Shown in pieces: positions 7,076 through 14,377 of a stretch of DNA of 24,111 bases; positions within the stretch are counted from its first letter, which is position 1; every line of letters begins with the position of its first letter. The notes beneath the pieces were generated by a model that saw only the letters and a program-made list of their open reading frames with translations, was not told the origin of the DNA and ran no database searches. The position numbers were made by a program, and so were the translations under genes. Origin of the DNA: a virus; the IMG/VR virus record IMGVR_UViG_3300031673_004415, positions 1 to 24,111 of that record; one strand, written 5' to 3'.

Positions 7076-7994
7076 ATTGTCTATCTAAGTAATCAAACAA
7101 ATTTAAAAACTTAGGAACCTCCCCATTTTTAGTTATGTAATATTCTCTTAGTTTTGTACAATTAAGACCATATTTCCTATCATGACCTAATCTGTCTTCA
7201 ACGTATTTAACATCAACCTCTTTGTTTAAAATATAAGAAATATTTTTAATAATGTCCAAATTTGTCACTCTGAAAGTTGTTCCAATATTATAAGTGGTGT
7301 TTACAATCTCATCGTCAAACATTAAATCACAAATGACTTTTACATTATCATAAACATACATCCATTCTCTAACTTGTAATCCGTCACCATAAACTGGAAT
7401 TGGTTTACCTTCACTAATAGATCTTGCAATTGTCGGTAAGAATTTTTCCTCAAACTGATGTTCACCAAAATTATTACAAGTTCTTGTGATGAGATATGGT
7501 AATCCATAAGTTCTATTAGCAGATAAAACTAACATATCAGATGCCGCTTTAGTTGCGGAATAATATGAACTAGACTTTAAACTATCATCTTCAGTTGCCG
7601 TATGATCAATTGAATTATGTTCATTCATATCACCATATACCTCATCAGTTGAAATGTGTATGAATTTTTTAAGGTTCTTATTTTTTCTTGATATCTCCAA
7701 TAAATTAAATGTTCCTTCAACATTAGTTCTAACAAATGGTAATCCGTTTTTAATTGAATTATCTACGTGTGATTCGGCAGCAAAGTGAACAATGTAATCA
7801 AAATCGCCAAGTTCATCTGCCGTTACATCACAAATGTCTCTTTGTAAGAAATACAATCCGTGTTTAATGTTATTTAATTTTCCAGCATATGTTAGTTTAT
7901 CAATACAAAGAACATCACATTCAAAGTTATCTAATAGGTGATTTATAAATGCGGATCCTATAAACCCCGCTCCTCCTGTTACTACTATTTTCAT
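7059..7994 (-). CDS. rmlB: dTDP-glucose 4,6-dehydratase-like NAD-dependent enzyme
   Basis: The 311-residue protein is an extended short-chain dehydrogenase. It has the NAD-binding TGGAGFIG at 6-13, DKLTYAG at 32-38 (typical of RmlB), HFAAESHVDNSI at 70-81, catalytic STDEVYG at 115-121, YSATK at 145-149, and late motifs VREWMYVYD (208-216) and DRLGHDRKYGL (267-277). RmlB converts dTDP-glucose to dTDP-4-keto-6-deoxyglucose, the precursor of rhamnose and amino-deoxy sugars. The frame extends to 8033, but MKIVVTGG is the normal N-terminus and its ATG forms an ATGA overlap with the DUF3310 stop. No other rhamnose-pathway gene is in the window, so the product must feed host enzymes or genes elsewhere. 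A related epimerase activity cannot be excluded. Confidence 0.9.
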   Translation of the reverse strand: MKIVVTGGAGFIGSAFINHLLDNFECDVLCIDKLTYAGKLNNIKHGLYFLQRDICDVTADELGDFDYIVHFAAESHVDNSIKNGLPFVRTNVEGTFNLLEISRKNKNLKKFIHISTDEVYGDMNEHNSIDHTATEDDSLKSSSYYSATKAASDMLVLSANRTYGLPYLITRTCNNFGEHQFEEKFLPTIARSISEGKPIPVYGDGLQVREWMYVYDNVKVICDLMFDDEIVNTTYNIGTTFRVTNLDIIKNISYILNKEVDVKYVEDRLGHDRKYGLNCTKLREYYITKNGEVPKFLNLFDYLDRQYGGEK

Positions 7995-8266
7995 TTTTTC
8001 TCTAATGTTTCTATATGATGTTGCAAGTACCATAATGCTTTCTTAAGGTCCTGTAACTCTTTATCCGATTCTTTCTTACCAGCTCTTGATATATACTTAA
8101 CCGTATTACCCAATGAGAATCCTAATTCCCAAGCATCAATTACCTTGATTGCTTCGTATAGGTTTTCTTCACCTCCGTAATGTTGGGGGTGATTTACTTG
8201 TTCTATTTTTATTGGTGGACACTCACAAAATACGTTAGCTCCACATACACATTCTTTTTCCATCAT
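7991..8266 (-). CDS. DUF3310 protein (phage nucleotide-kinase-related family)
   Basis: Residues about 23-88 match DUF3310: VNHPQHYGG, then IKVIDAW, LGNTVKYISRAGKK, and the helix DLKKALWYLQHHIE. The family is common in phages and related to the C-terminal part of T7 gp1.7, a nucleotide kinase; the biochemical role of the short members is not settled. Unusually, residues 6-16 add a Cys-rich N-terminus, CVCGANVFCECPP, with two C-x-C pairs that could bind zinc. The gene shares ATGA overlaps with glutamine synthetase upstream and the dehydratase downstream, so it sits firmly in the operon. A second ATG directly follows the first. Confidence 0.88.
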   Translation of the reverse strand: MMEKECVCGANVFCECPPIKIEQVNHPQHYGGEENLYEAIKVIDAWELGFSLGNTVKYISRAGKKESDKELQDLKKALWYLQHHIETLEKK

Positions 8267-9381
8267 TCTTCTCTATATTCTTTTAATAATTCATCATTTG
8301 AAATTGTTCCGTATTTTTCATTAAGTCCTTCCATATCAAAATCCTTACTCATCATTATTTTAACGTCGTAGATTTGATCGGTAGTATTTAAAGATATGTC
8401 AATTTCTTTAATAATTTTATATGGGTCAGCATTTGAACCAGGTCTTCTATCCTCAACATAACCTTTCCAATTTTTTGCGGTATCTCTTGGAATTCTAATT
8501 GATGCTCCACGATCTGAAACCCCCCAACTAAATTTATCAATTGATTGTGTTTCAAATTTACCAGTTAAACGAAGATCGTTATCTGACCCGTAAGCTTTAA
8601 TGTGAGCCTCATGTCTTACCTCAAACGCATTAAACAATGATATAAAATATTTTTCGTTACCATCATTTCTCATTTTATCTGTGGAGAAATTTGTATGAAG
8701 TCCAGATCCGTTCCATTCTCCTTTTTGAATTGGTTTTGGGTGTAGATGAATCCCATAATTATATTTTTCAGATATTTTATACAAAAAGTATCTAGTCATC
8801 CACAAATCATCACCCGCCTTTAATTTACCTTTTGAAAATACTTGGTATTCCCATTGACCTAAGGCAACCTCAGCGTTGATCCCTGTAATATCAATTCCGT
8901 ATTTTAAACACATATCCATATGTTCCTCAACAAAATCTCTTCCTGCGACATATTCACCAACACCACAATAATATTTACCTTGTGGTTCCAAGTTGTTTTC
9001 ATCATGACCTAAAATACATTTGTTTTTTCTATCATAGATAAAATATTCTTGTTCAAACCCAAACCACAAATCTTCTTGATCTCCAATTAGTTTTGATCTT
9101 GTATTAGTTTCGTGTGGCGTACCATCAGAATTCATTACTTCACACAACACGTAAATTGTGTTTGTATGATCACAAAAATAATGTCTAACAGGTATTAAAA
9201 TACAATCAGAACTATTACCTTCCGCTTGTAATGTTGATGATCCATCAAAGTTCCATTCAGGGAAATTATTTAGAACTAAACAATTTTTAATTTGTTCATA
9301 GTCCACAATTTTAATCTTACTTCTAAGATTTGGTTCAGGTGTATACCCATCAATCCATACATATTCTAACCTAACTTTCAT
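8263..9381 (-). CDS. glnII: Glutamine synthetase type II (eukaryotic-like GSII)
   Basis: The 372-residue enzyme makes glutamine from glutamate, ammonia and ATP. All GSII blocks are present in order: WNFDGSST (43-50), FGFEQEYF (107-114), GINAEVALGQWEYQV (167-181), NGSGLHTNFST (224-234), RLTGKFET (271-278), FSWGVSDRGASIRIP (284-298) and EDRRPGSNADPY (310-321). The metal- and substrate-binding Glu, His and Arg of these blocks are kept and the length is near the family norm, so it looks active. One local change is QVFSKG where QVGP is usual. The type is GSII, not the long GSI or GSIII common in bacteria. It is embedded in a phage operon with ATGA overlaps on both sides, so it was recruited as an auxiliary metabolic gene. 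A gamma-glutamyl ligase activity on another amine is an alternative. Confidence 0.95.
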   Translation of the reverse strand: MKVRLEYVWIDGYTPEPNLRSKIKIVDYEQIKNCLVLNNFPEWNFDGSSTLQAEGNSSDCILIPVRHYFCDHTNTIYVLCEVMNSDGTPHETNTRSKLIGDQEDLWFGFEQEYFIYDRKNKCILGHDENNLEPQGKYYCGVGEYVAGRDFVEEHMDMCLKYGIDITGINAEVALGQWEYQVFSKGKLKAGDDLWMTRYFLYKISEKYNYGIHLHPKPIQKGEWNGSGLHTNFSTDKMRNDGNEKYFISLFNAFEVRHEAHIKAYGSDNDLRLTGKFETQSIDKFSWGVSDRGASIRIPRDTAKNWKGYVEDRRPGSNADPYKIIKEIDISLNTTDQIYDVKIMMSKDFDMEGLNEKYGTISNDELLKEYREE

Positions 9382-9560
9382 TTGTTTTTATTTATATAAT
9401 TTATTATTTCTTCCTCATTTTTTCCCTCATTAAACATCCTGTAGACATTGCGTGAAAATTCATCCGTACACAACACTGCGTCGGCATCTAAATAATTCAT
9501 AATATCTGTAAGGTGATTAAGGATGTTTTCTTTCTTTAAAAATCTTTTGTTAAAACCCAT
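9378..9560 (-). CDS. Small protein of unknown function (60 aa)
   Basis: A short helical protein starting MGFNKRFLKKENILNHLTD and ending NEEEIINYINKNK. It carries a single Cys and no motif I recognise. It lies 2 bases after the 262-residue gene and overlaps glutamine synthetase by the ATGA type, so it belongs to the operon and is translated in step with the enzyme. A regulatory or adaptor role for glutamine synthetase is possible but only suggested by position. Confidence 0.75.
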   Translation of the reverse strand: MGFNKRFLKKENILNHLTDIMNYLDADAVLCTDEFSRNVYRMFNEGKNEEEIINYINKNK

Positions 9561-9562
9561 TT

Positions 9563-10351
9563 TTAATCTTCTAAAAATTCTTTTTCTTTTTTTCTTTCCT
9601 CTTGTTCAATATTGTAATTTCTCGTTTGATTAATTAACATTATTGTTTTTCTTTTAAATAATGGTAGTAATGTTTCTTCAATTGGGAAATCACCTTTACT
9701 AATCATTTCTAACACCGGTAACTTTGTTTTGTTTTCGGTCTCAGAAAATGTAGTTATTATCTTTGGTATTGTCAATTTGTTTTTATCATCACAATAAATT
9801 AATTTAACATTTGTCTTATTTTCTGGTGATTTTTTTGCTGCAGGAGATACTTCATACTCCCAAACATAATACTTATTGTCTCTCTTATCCAAATGGAAAA
9901 AGAAACCTTTGTTAGATAAAATTTCTTTTTTGTTCTTCCTGTATTTTGCCTCAATACTATCATAAACTAATGTCCATACAGATTTTGCAATATTAAAATA
10001 TTCCGTCATCCTTGGCGCGGTGTATTGTAAAATCTTTGTAAATTCTTCATATTCATCAGTTGACATTTCAGGAACACTTTTAATTTTAAGATCTTTCACT
10101 AAAAGTTCGTCATCAACTGAATTAAATTTCTTGTTTGTATATATGATTTTCTTATCCCTGATAAGTGTTTGTATGTTCGCTAAATGTAATGATAATTCTA
10201 TAAACCCAGGGTAAAGTTCCATGTTATCTAACTTTTCACCCATACGTTGGAAATATGATAGTAACTTATATTCCTTATGTTCACTATCAATTGGCTTTTC
10301 AAACATCCAATCGGTGTCCATTACAAATTCTATTTTTTTATTTCTTGCCAT
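9563..10351 (-). CDS. Conserved-looking phage protein of unknown function (262 aa)
   Basis: First gene of the operon that includes glutamine synthetase. The protein begins MARNKKIEFVMDTDWMFEKP and ends with a Lys/Glu-rich helix (EQEERKKEKEFLED). It is predicted soluble, mixed alpha/beta, with a basic middle region (YRKNKKEI, KKSPENKTNVK). No enzymatic motif, zinc site or membrane segment is visible. The ATG follows the stop of the 511-residue coiled-coil gene by 41 bases, with no terminator between, so read-through from that gene is likely. Function unknown. Confidence 0.85.
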   Translation of the reverse strand: MARNKKIEFVMDTDWMFEKPIDSEHKEYKLLSYFQRMGEKLDNMELYPGFIELSLHLANIQTLIRDKKIIYTNKKFNSVDDELLVKDLKIKSVPEMSTDEYEEFTKILQYTAPRMTEYFNIAKSVWTLVYDSIEAKYRKNKKEILSNKGFFFHLDKRDNKYYVWEYEVSPAAKKSPENKTNVKLIYCDDKNKLTIPKIITTFSETENKTKLPVLEMISKGDFPIEETLLPLFKRKTIMLINQTRNYNIEQEERKKEKEFLED

Positions 10352-10392
10352 TACCCATAAACATAATAATATAATTGTATTCTGTAAAGGTA

Positions 10393-11928
10393 TTAGTCAA
10401 TTCTCATTACAACAAAAGTTGAATCATTAACTGAAACGGTATCATATTCATTGTTGTAACTACTTATTACACCATAATCATTCTCATCAACTAAATCATT
10501 TAATAAACTTTGTCTATCTATAAAATTATTATAGTCATCACCCATTTCATCTAACCAACCCATTGGATCATCTTTAATTTCACCTAACCTATCCTCAACG
10601 GCTTCCTCAATTTCACTCTCATTTAAGTCACCATCTGGGTCATCTCTTATATCTTGTATTTCTTCGTCTATACCTTCTATTTCATTTTCAATTTCTTCAA
10701 CCCTTGATTCATTATCCGACTCATGTTCACCATCCTCATCTTCATCTTCATAAGTTACTGACTCAACTTTTTTACCATTTTGGTAAATTTGCCATTTATT
10801 TTCAGACCATTCAACAACTAAAATGTTATTCATGTAATCATTAAATTTGAAGTACTTAAGACTTTCAACCCCTTCTTCAGTAAGAGGAGATCTAGCTCCA
10901 CTTGAAATCAAATATGTTTCTATTTGAAGGAACCTTTTTTGGTTTTGTAATTTTTTAATTTCATTATCTTGACTACCGCTAGTTTCCCTACTAACATCAT
11001 AATTTTCAGGATCGTCCATAACCCATTCACGAATCGCTTCTTCATAATATTCGGCAACTTCGTCACCATCAATATGGTAAGATAAAGTATTTTTACTAAA
11101 ATTACTTAAATCATTTACCATTTCATCATAATACTCTTCAAGAGAACTATCCGCCTCCCTTTCAGTTCCAACCGCATAAACATTACCACTAGAATTATTA
11201 TGTATTGACCTAAATGTATATAAGTCATAATGGGAACCCTCAGGCATTAAATCATACACATCATTATCTTTATCCTTAAGTTCATCAATCTCTGATTGTA
11301 AATCATTTTGTTCATTCTCCAATTCATCAACAATTTCAGAATCTTCCTCGTTATCTATTCTTTCCTCAAGTTCTTCCATTCTTCTTTCCAAATCTTCTAA
11401 TTCTTCACGTTCTGGCCCATCTAAATATTCAATATCACCTTCTTGAACCATATAGTCAAAAACTGCATTTGCCATTAAACCTTCATCATCAATATTAGAA
11501 TTATTTAGATCCCATTCACTATCTTCTCTTCTTTGTCTGGCTTCAGCCCTTAAAGCCATTTCTTTTCTTCTATCAAGTTCTTTACTATATGGTGTGTCCC
11601 AATAACTTAAACTACCACCAACTGTTACACCCTCAAGATTTACAATACCTGAGGAACGAAGATTTAAATCACCAGTCACAATTAACTCACCCAAATTAGT
11701 TACTTGTTTTAAACCCATCAAGGGTAAGTTACCATTTACTCTTATCTTTTTACCCTTGAAATCAGGAAACTTAGGAATCGCTTGTGCTTTATAATTAACA
11801 GACTTTAATAGATCCATATATTCTTGTGGAGTGAAATCTTCATACTCAACACTATCATCTTGTTCAACAATAATATTCTTAATCATCTCAATTAAATCAC
11901 TCTCGTTAATCCTTACAACTTTTTTCAT
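10393..11928 (-). CDS. Tagged acidic coiled-coil protein, likely virion-associated (511 aa)
   Basis: The frame reaches 12039, but MKKVVRINESDLIEMIKNII at 11928 is the natural start and carries the clearest copy of the recurring N-terminal segment, ending IIVEQDD. Residues 60-110 show short beta repeats (GLKQVTNLGELIVTGDLNL, then GSLSYWDTP) like a small beta-solenoid. Residues 115-140 are Arg/Glu-rich (RQRREDSEWDLNN). Acidic coiled coils lie at about 172-220 and 405-428. The protein is very acidic overall. I do not know a named family. The mix of a tag, a solenoid and coiled coils suggests a packaged or tail-associated protein rather than an enzyme. An AT-rich box (TATTTATT) ends 5 bases before the ATG. 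It is divergent from the small gene at 12011. Confidence 0.85.
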   Translation of the reverse strand: MKKVVRINESDLIEMIKNIIVEQDDSVEYEDFTPQEYMDLLKSVNYKAQAIPKFPDFKGKKIRVNGNLPLMGLKQVTNLGELIVTGDLNLRSSGIVNLEGVTVGGSLSYWDTPYSKELDRRKEMALRAEARQRREDSEWDLNNSNIDDEGLMANAVFDYMVQEGDIEYLDGPEREELEDLERRMEELEERIDNEEDSEIVDELENEQNDLQSEIDELKDKDNDVYDLMPEGSHYDLYTFRSIHNNSSGNVYAVGTEREADSSLEEYYDEMVNDLSNFSKNTLSYHIDGDEVAEYYEEAIREWVMDDPENYDVSRETSGSQDNEIKKLQNQKRFLQIETYLISSGARSPLTEEGVESLKYFKFNDYMNNILVVEWSENKWQIYQNGKKVESVTYEDEDEDGEHESDNESRVEEIENEIEGIDEEIQDIRDDPDGDLNESEIEEAVEDRLGEIKDDPMGWLDEMGDDYNNFIDRQSLLNDLVDENDYGVISSYNNEYDTVSVNDSTFVVMRID

Positions 11929-11933
11929 ATTAC

Positions 11934-11941
11934 AATAAATA
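11934..11941 (-). promoter_or_regulatory. TATTTATT, variant of the TATTTATA box
   Basis: One mismatch from the recurring octamer, ending 5 bases before the ATG at 11928, the same placement as at 3640 and 12218. Confidence 0.35.
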
Positions 11942-11974
11942 TTTAATGGTTTACAAAATATGATACTTATCTGA

Positions 11975-11982
11975 TATTTATA
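11975..11982 (+). promoter_or_regulatory. TATTTATA box, candidate late promoter element
   Basis: Lies 28 bases before the ATG at 12011, the same distance as the box in front of the gene at 2055 on the other strand. Confidence 0.4.
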
Positions 11983-12010
11983 ATTAAATAAACCTATTAA
12001 AACAAATATT

Positions 12011-12151
12011 ATGGGATGCGGATGTAAAAATAAAGCCAATCAACAACCTGTACAGGCACCTCAACAATCTCCACAACAACCAGCTCCAAGCCAATCTTCG
12101 GTTCAAGAGTCGGTAAAGAAAATTGTTGAGAAGTATTACAACAAAAAGTAA
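12011..12151 (+). CDS. Small Cys/Gln/Pro-rich protein (46 aa)
   Basis: ATG to TAA encodes 46 residues. The start is MGCGCKNKANQQP, with a C-x-C pair, the middle is Gln/Pro/Ser-rich (QQSPQQPAPSQSS), and the end is a basic amphipathic helix (SVQESVKKIVEKYYNKK). It is flanked by a TATTTATA box 28 bases upstream and a strong terminator 25 bases downstream, so it has its own transcription unit, which argues it is real despite its size. The N-terminal Cys pair could bind metal or be lipid-modified, though there is no signal peptide. A virion or membrane-peripheral role is speculation. Confidence 0.75.
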   Translation: MGCGCKNKANQQPVQAPQQSPQQPAPSQSSVQESVKKIVEKYYNKK

Positions 12152-12176
12152 TCTGTGGTTATTGGTTAAAAAGTTG

Positions 12177-12204
12177 AGGTGGGAAGTATTTTCCACCTTT
12201 TTTT
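12177..12204 (+). terminator. Rho-independent terminator (plus strand)
   Basis: AGGTGGGAA pairs with TTTCCACCT (one G-T pair) around a 4-base loop, and the stem runs into seven T (12198-12204). It ends the 46-residue gene just before the box and ATG of the next gene. Confidence 0.9.
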
Positions 12205-12205
12205 A

Positions 12206-12213
12206 TATTTATA
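12206..12213 (+). promoter_or_regulatory. TATTTATA box next to the start codon
   Basis: Lies between the terminator T-run and the ATG at 12218, ending 4 bases before it. The terminator directly upstream means this gene needs its own promoter, and this box is the only candidate seen. Confidence 0.45.
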
Positions 12214-12217
12214 AGTT

Positions 12218-13312
12218 ATGAATGATATTGAAGAACTAATTGAAGAATTTAATGAAGGTAATTGGAATGGTATATCCAAAATATTCAATAATAAGATTGA
12301 AGTATTTTTAAGTTTTATACTTAGAAAAGGTTTAATTGATGAGTTAGAATTGTCCAGCATACCTTATAATAACGCACCTTCATTTAACTTTTTGGTTAAA
12401 ACAAAAATTTTAGATAGATTTGAATATAAATCTATACCAGAAATTCTTGAGAATGATTTTCTTTTGTATAAAATACAACAGGATCCTGAAGTTTGGTTGG
12501 AATGGCTAACTAAAAATATTCTAAGGGATGTTGAAAGAAGATCGGATGGGTATTACCTACGATTAAGAGACCGTACAGAACTTGCCGAACTATTTGATGA
12601 TAGTGGTCGTGATGCTACGGCAAAAGACGCAGCAGAACGTGTATTAGGTGAAGATTACTGGGAAGATTTTTACGATTCAACCCATAATGTTTATGAGGAT
12701 GTAATTGAAGAATTAGATGTTGAAAATGTTATAAAATTAAGAAATCATATATTTAGAGAAATTGGTAATGTTGAGTTTTCGTTAGAAAAATATGACTCAG
12801 AGTTTTTTGAAGGTTTATCTGAAGAACAAGGAACCGAAGGTTATTTCATAATCAAAGAAACCGATTTAGATGAATTGATTAAGAATGAAGAAGCAATGAA
12901 ACAACTTCTAGATGATGATTTAAATGAATTAAAAAGTGAATTATACAATATTCATAGTAATGCATATAATGGGGCATACCAAAGTGAAATATATGGTTTA
13001 ATTTGGTCAGAGTTGGATATACACTTTGTTGGTAGAGTAATTGACGAACAAACCAAAATAGGTGAAACAACTAAATGGTTACAATATGTTAAAATACGTG
13101 ACTTACAAGGTAATGTGGAAAAATTTCTTTCCAATCGTTTGGGTAGTGAATATAATGAAGATAAATTAGATTACGAAGGTAGTTATACAACTATGATGAA
13201 ACGACTAATGGATGATGGTGAATACGATTGGTTAGACTTTAGAATACCTGATTATCCAGATTATTGGTTAGTTTCCAAAGACATAAATGATATATTTGGA
13301 GACTATATTTAA
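12218..13312 (+). CDS. Acidic phage protein of unknown function (364 aa)
   Basis: A soluble, acidic, helix-rich protein starting MNDIEELIEEFNEGNWNG. It has no Cys, no signal peptide and no membrane segment. Many aromatic and acidic pairs occur (EDYWEDFYDS, DYPDYWLV at the C-terminus). I see no enzymatic motif and cannot name a family. It lies directly after a terminator and before the 229-residue gene on the same strand, 51 bases apart, with a further TATTTATA box in the gap. Position among likely late genes suggests a structural or packaged protein; this is inference. Confidence 0.85.
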   Translation: MNDIEELIEEFNEGNWNGISKIFNNKIEVFLSFILRKGLIDELELSSIPYNNAPSFNFLVKTKILDRFEYKSIPEILENDFLLYKIQQDPEVWLEWLTKNILRDVERRSDGYYLRLRDRTELAELFDDSGRDATAKDAAERVLGEDYWEDFYDSTHNVYEDVIEELDVENVIKLRNHIFREIGNVEFSLEKYDSEFFEGLSEEQGTEGYFIIKETDLDELIKNEEAMKQLLDDDLNELKSELYNIHSNAYNGAYQSEIYGLIWSELDIHFVGRVIDEQTKIGETTKWLQYVKIRDLQGNVEKFLSNRLGSEYNEDKLDYEGSYTTMMKRLMDDGEYDWLDFRIPDYPDYWLVSKDINDIFGDYI

Positions 13313-13318
13313 GTAAAC

Positions 13319-13326
13319 TATTTATA
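13319..13326 (+). promoter_or_regulatory. TATTTATA box, candidate promoter element
   Basis: Lies in the 51-base gap before the ATG at 13364, 37 bases upstream of it. Confidence 0.35.
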
Positions 13327-13363
13327 TATTCATTTAAAACTCATATTCATTACAAAAAAAGAT

Positions 13364-14053
13364 ATGAGATTAATCAATAAAAATTCAAGACGAGGCATAG
13401 TAAATTTATTTGCCGATTTCATCGTTTCCAAAATTGACCCAAAAGAAAAATCAATTATACAAATCACAGATTGTGAGGTATTCATGGTTCTTAATGGTCA
13501 AACCACAAGCGAAACAGAACTTAACATTGATGAGTTAAAAAATGAATTCAATGAAACCTATAAGGAGATTCTTAAATCATTAGGTTTAGAACATTTCAAC
13601 GTTATCAATATAATCAAATACGGTGTTGATATATTACCAATTGAAACAGGTTGGGTTGATACAAATAAAAATGTATTTGTTGAGGAGAATAAATCATTTG
13701 ATGAAATTTCAATTAGTTCTGAATTTCCATATGGTTATAGTTTACGTACAGGTAGATCTATGGTTTACTACTCACATTATATACTTAACCAGATTTCATC
13801 AACAATCGGGTCAGAAAGTATGTATATTCATTTCTTACCTAAAGTAGATGATGAGGTTGATATTAAAGTTGTGACTACATCAATTTATAACCCACAAACA
13901 ATCAGATCACTGATTTTAGACGTATTTGACTTTGATTTAGAGGACTTCTCTAATAGAATGGAGTCTTATGACCTTACCCAAGATATATTGGATCCTGAGG
14001 GAGAAAAACCATACTTGGTTCAGGACAGATTAGAGGATGTAATTATATTCTAA
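13364..14053 (+). CDS. Unknown protein with faint resemblance to S-adenosylmethionine synthetase (229 aa)
   Basis: The gene is clear but the function is not. Segments line up in order with bacterial MetK: [20 protein letters not shown] with MetK [40 protein letters not shown] with [22 protein letters not shown]; and [11 protein letters not shown]...[11 protein letters not shown] with WLRPDAKSQVT...VVLSTQH. MetK makes S-adenosylmethionine from methionine and ATP. However, the N-terminal G-H-P-D-K catalytic motif is replaced by SRRGI, and the C-terminal third of MetK, including GGPxGDxGLTGRK, is absent. If the likeness is real, this is a reduced, probably inactive or repurposed relative. Two SAM-using methylases lie in the window. 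The likeness was judged by eye from memory and may be chance. The gene ends at a bidirectional terminator. Confidence 0.8.
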   Translation: [229 protein letters not shown]

Positions 14054-14055
14054 TT

Positions 14056-14090
14056 AAAAACCCCACTCTTATTAGAAATGGGGTTTTTTT
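14056..14090. terminator. Bidirectional terminator between convergent genes
   Basis: AAAAACCCCA and TGGGGTTTTT (arms 14056-14065 and 14079-14088) with a 13-base loop. It has T-runs in both directions and lies between the stop at 14053 (plus) and the stop at 14090 (minus). Confidence 0.88.
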
Positions 14091-14377
14091 TATCTTTCGT
14101 AAAACTCTTTGATGATTTTTACACCTTCATCAAGTTCATCATAATCTCTTTCAGGAGCATAAAGTTCAGTTTTAGAATTTTCTTGTCCCGGTGACTCAAT
14201 TAACATAAATGCCGGTACGTATTCATTCTTAGTAATTGAAACAAACATATCGTATTCATCGCTATGTTCGTCAATATCTCTATCAATATAAGGTATATCT
14301 TCTTTATCCAACATTTCCTTAAGTGTTTTACAATGACCACATGATTTCATTGAAAATATGATTGCTAACTTATCCAT
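14090..14377 (-). CDS. Glutaredoxin/thioredoxin-like protein with CGHC active site
   Basis: A 95-residue thioredoxin-fold protein. The active site is SCGHCKTL at residues 12-19, followed by IPYIDRDIDEHSDEYD and the cis-proline region YVPAFML near 54-58. The short length and the order of beta strand, CxxC, helix and VP motif are those of glutaredoxins. The CGHC pair is typical of protein disulfide isomerase and suggests a more oxidising redox potential than the CPYC of classical glutaredoxin. It probably reduces or reshuffles disulfides in the host cytoplasm, for instance for ribonucleotide reductase. The ATG overlaps the thioredoxin stop by 8 bases, so the two are translationally coupled. Confidence 0.88.
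   Translation of the reverse strand: MDKLAIIFSMKSCGHCKTLKEMLDKEDIPYIDRDIDEHSDEYDMFVSITKNEYVPAFMLIESPGQENSKTELYAPERDYDELDEGVKIIKEFYER

Noticed and set aside
7995-8033. Start of the RmlB-like gene at 8033
   Set aside because: The extra 13 residues precede the canonical MKIVVTGGAGFIG start and would deepen the overlap with the DUF3310 gene. The internal start gives the ATGA overlap used elsewhere in the operon.
11929-12039. N-terminal extension of the 511-residue coiled-coil protein to 12039
   Set aside because: The extension is hydrophobic translation of an intergenic region that contains promoter-like boxes and overlaps the 46-residue gene on the other strand. The internal Met begins the conserved-looking tag.
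12166-12360. Minus-strand ORFs around 11984-12360
   Set aside because: They overlap the terminator at 12177-12204, the 46-residue gene and the start of the 364-residue gene, and encode low-complexity Ser/Leu/Phe sequence.
12879-13134. Minus-strand ORFs of 60-63 residues opposite the 364-residue gene, and similar antisense ORFs at 4564, 10020, 15115, 15565, 16228 and 23374
   Set aside because: They are antisense to long, well-formed genes, lack starts with suitable leaders, and have compositions expected of shadow frames.
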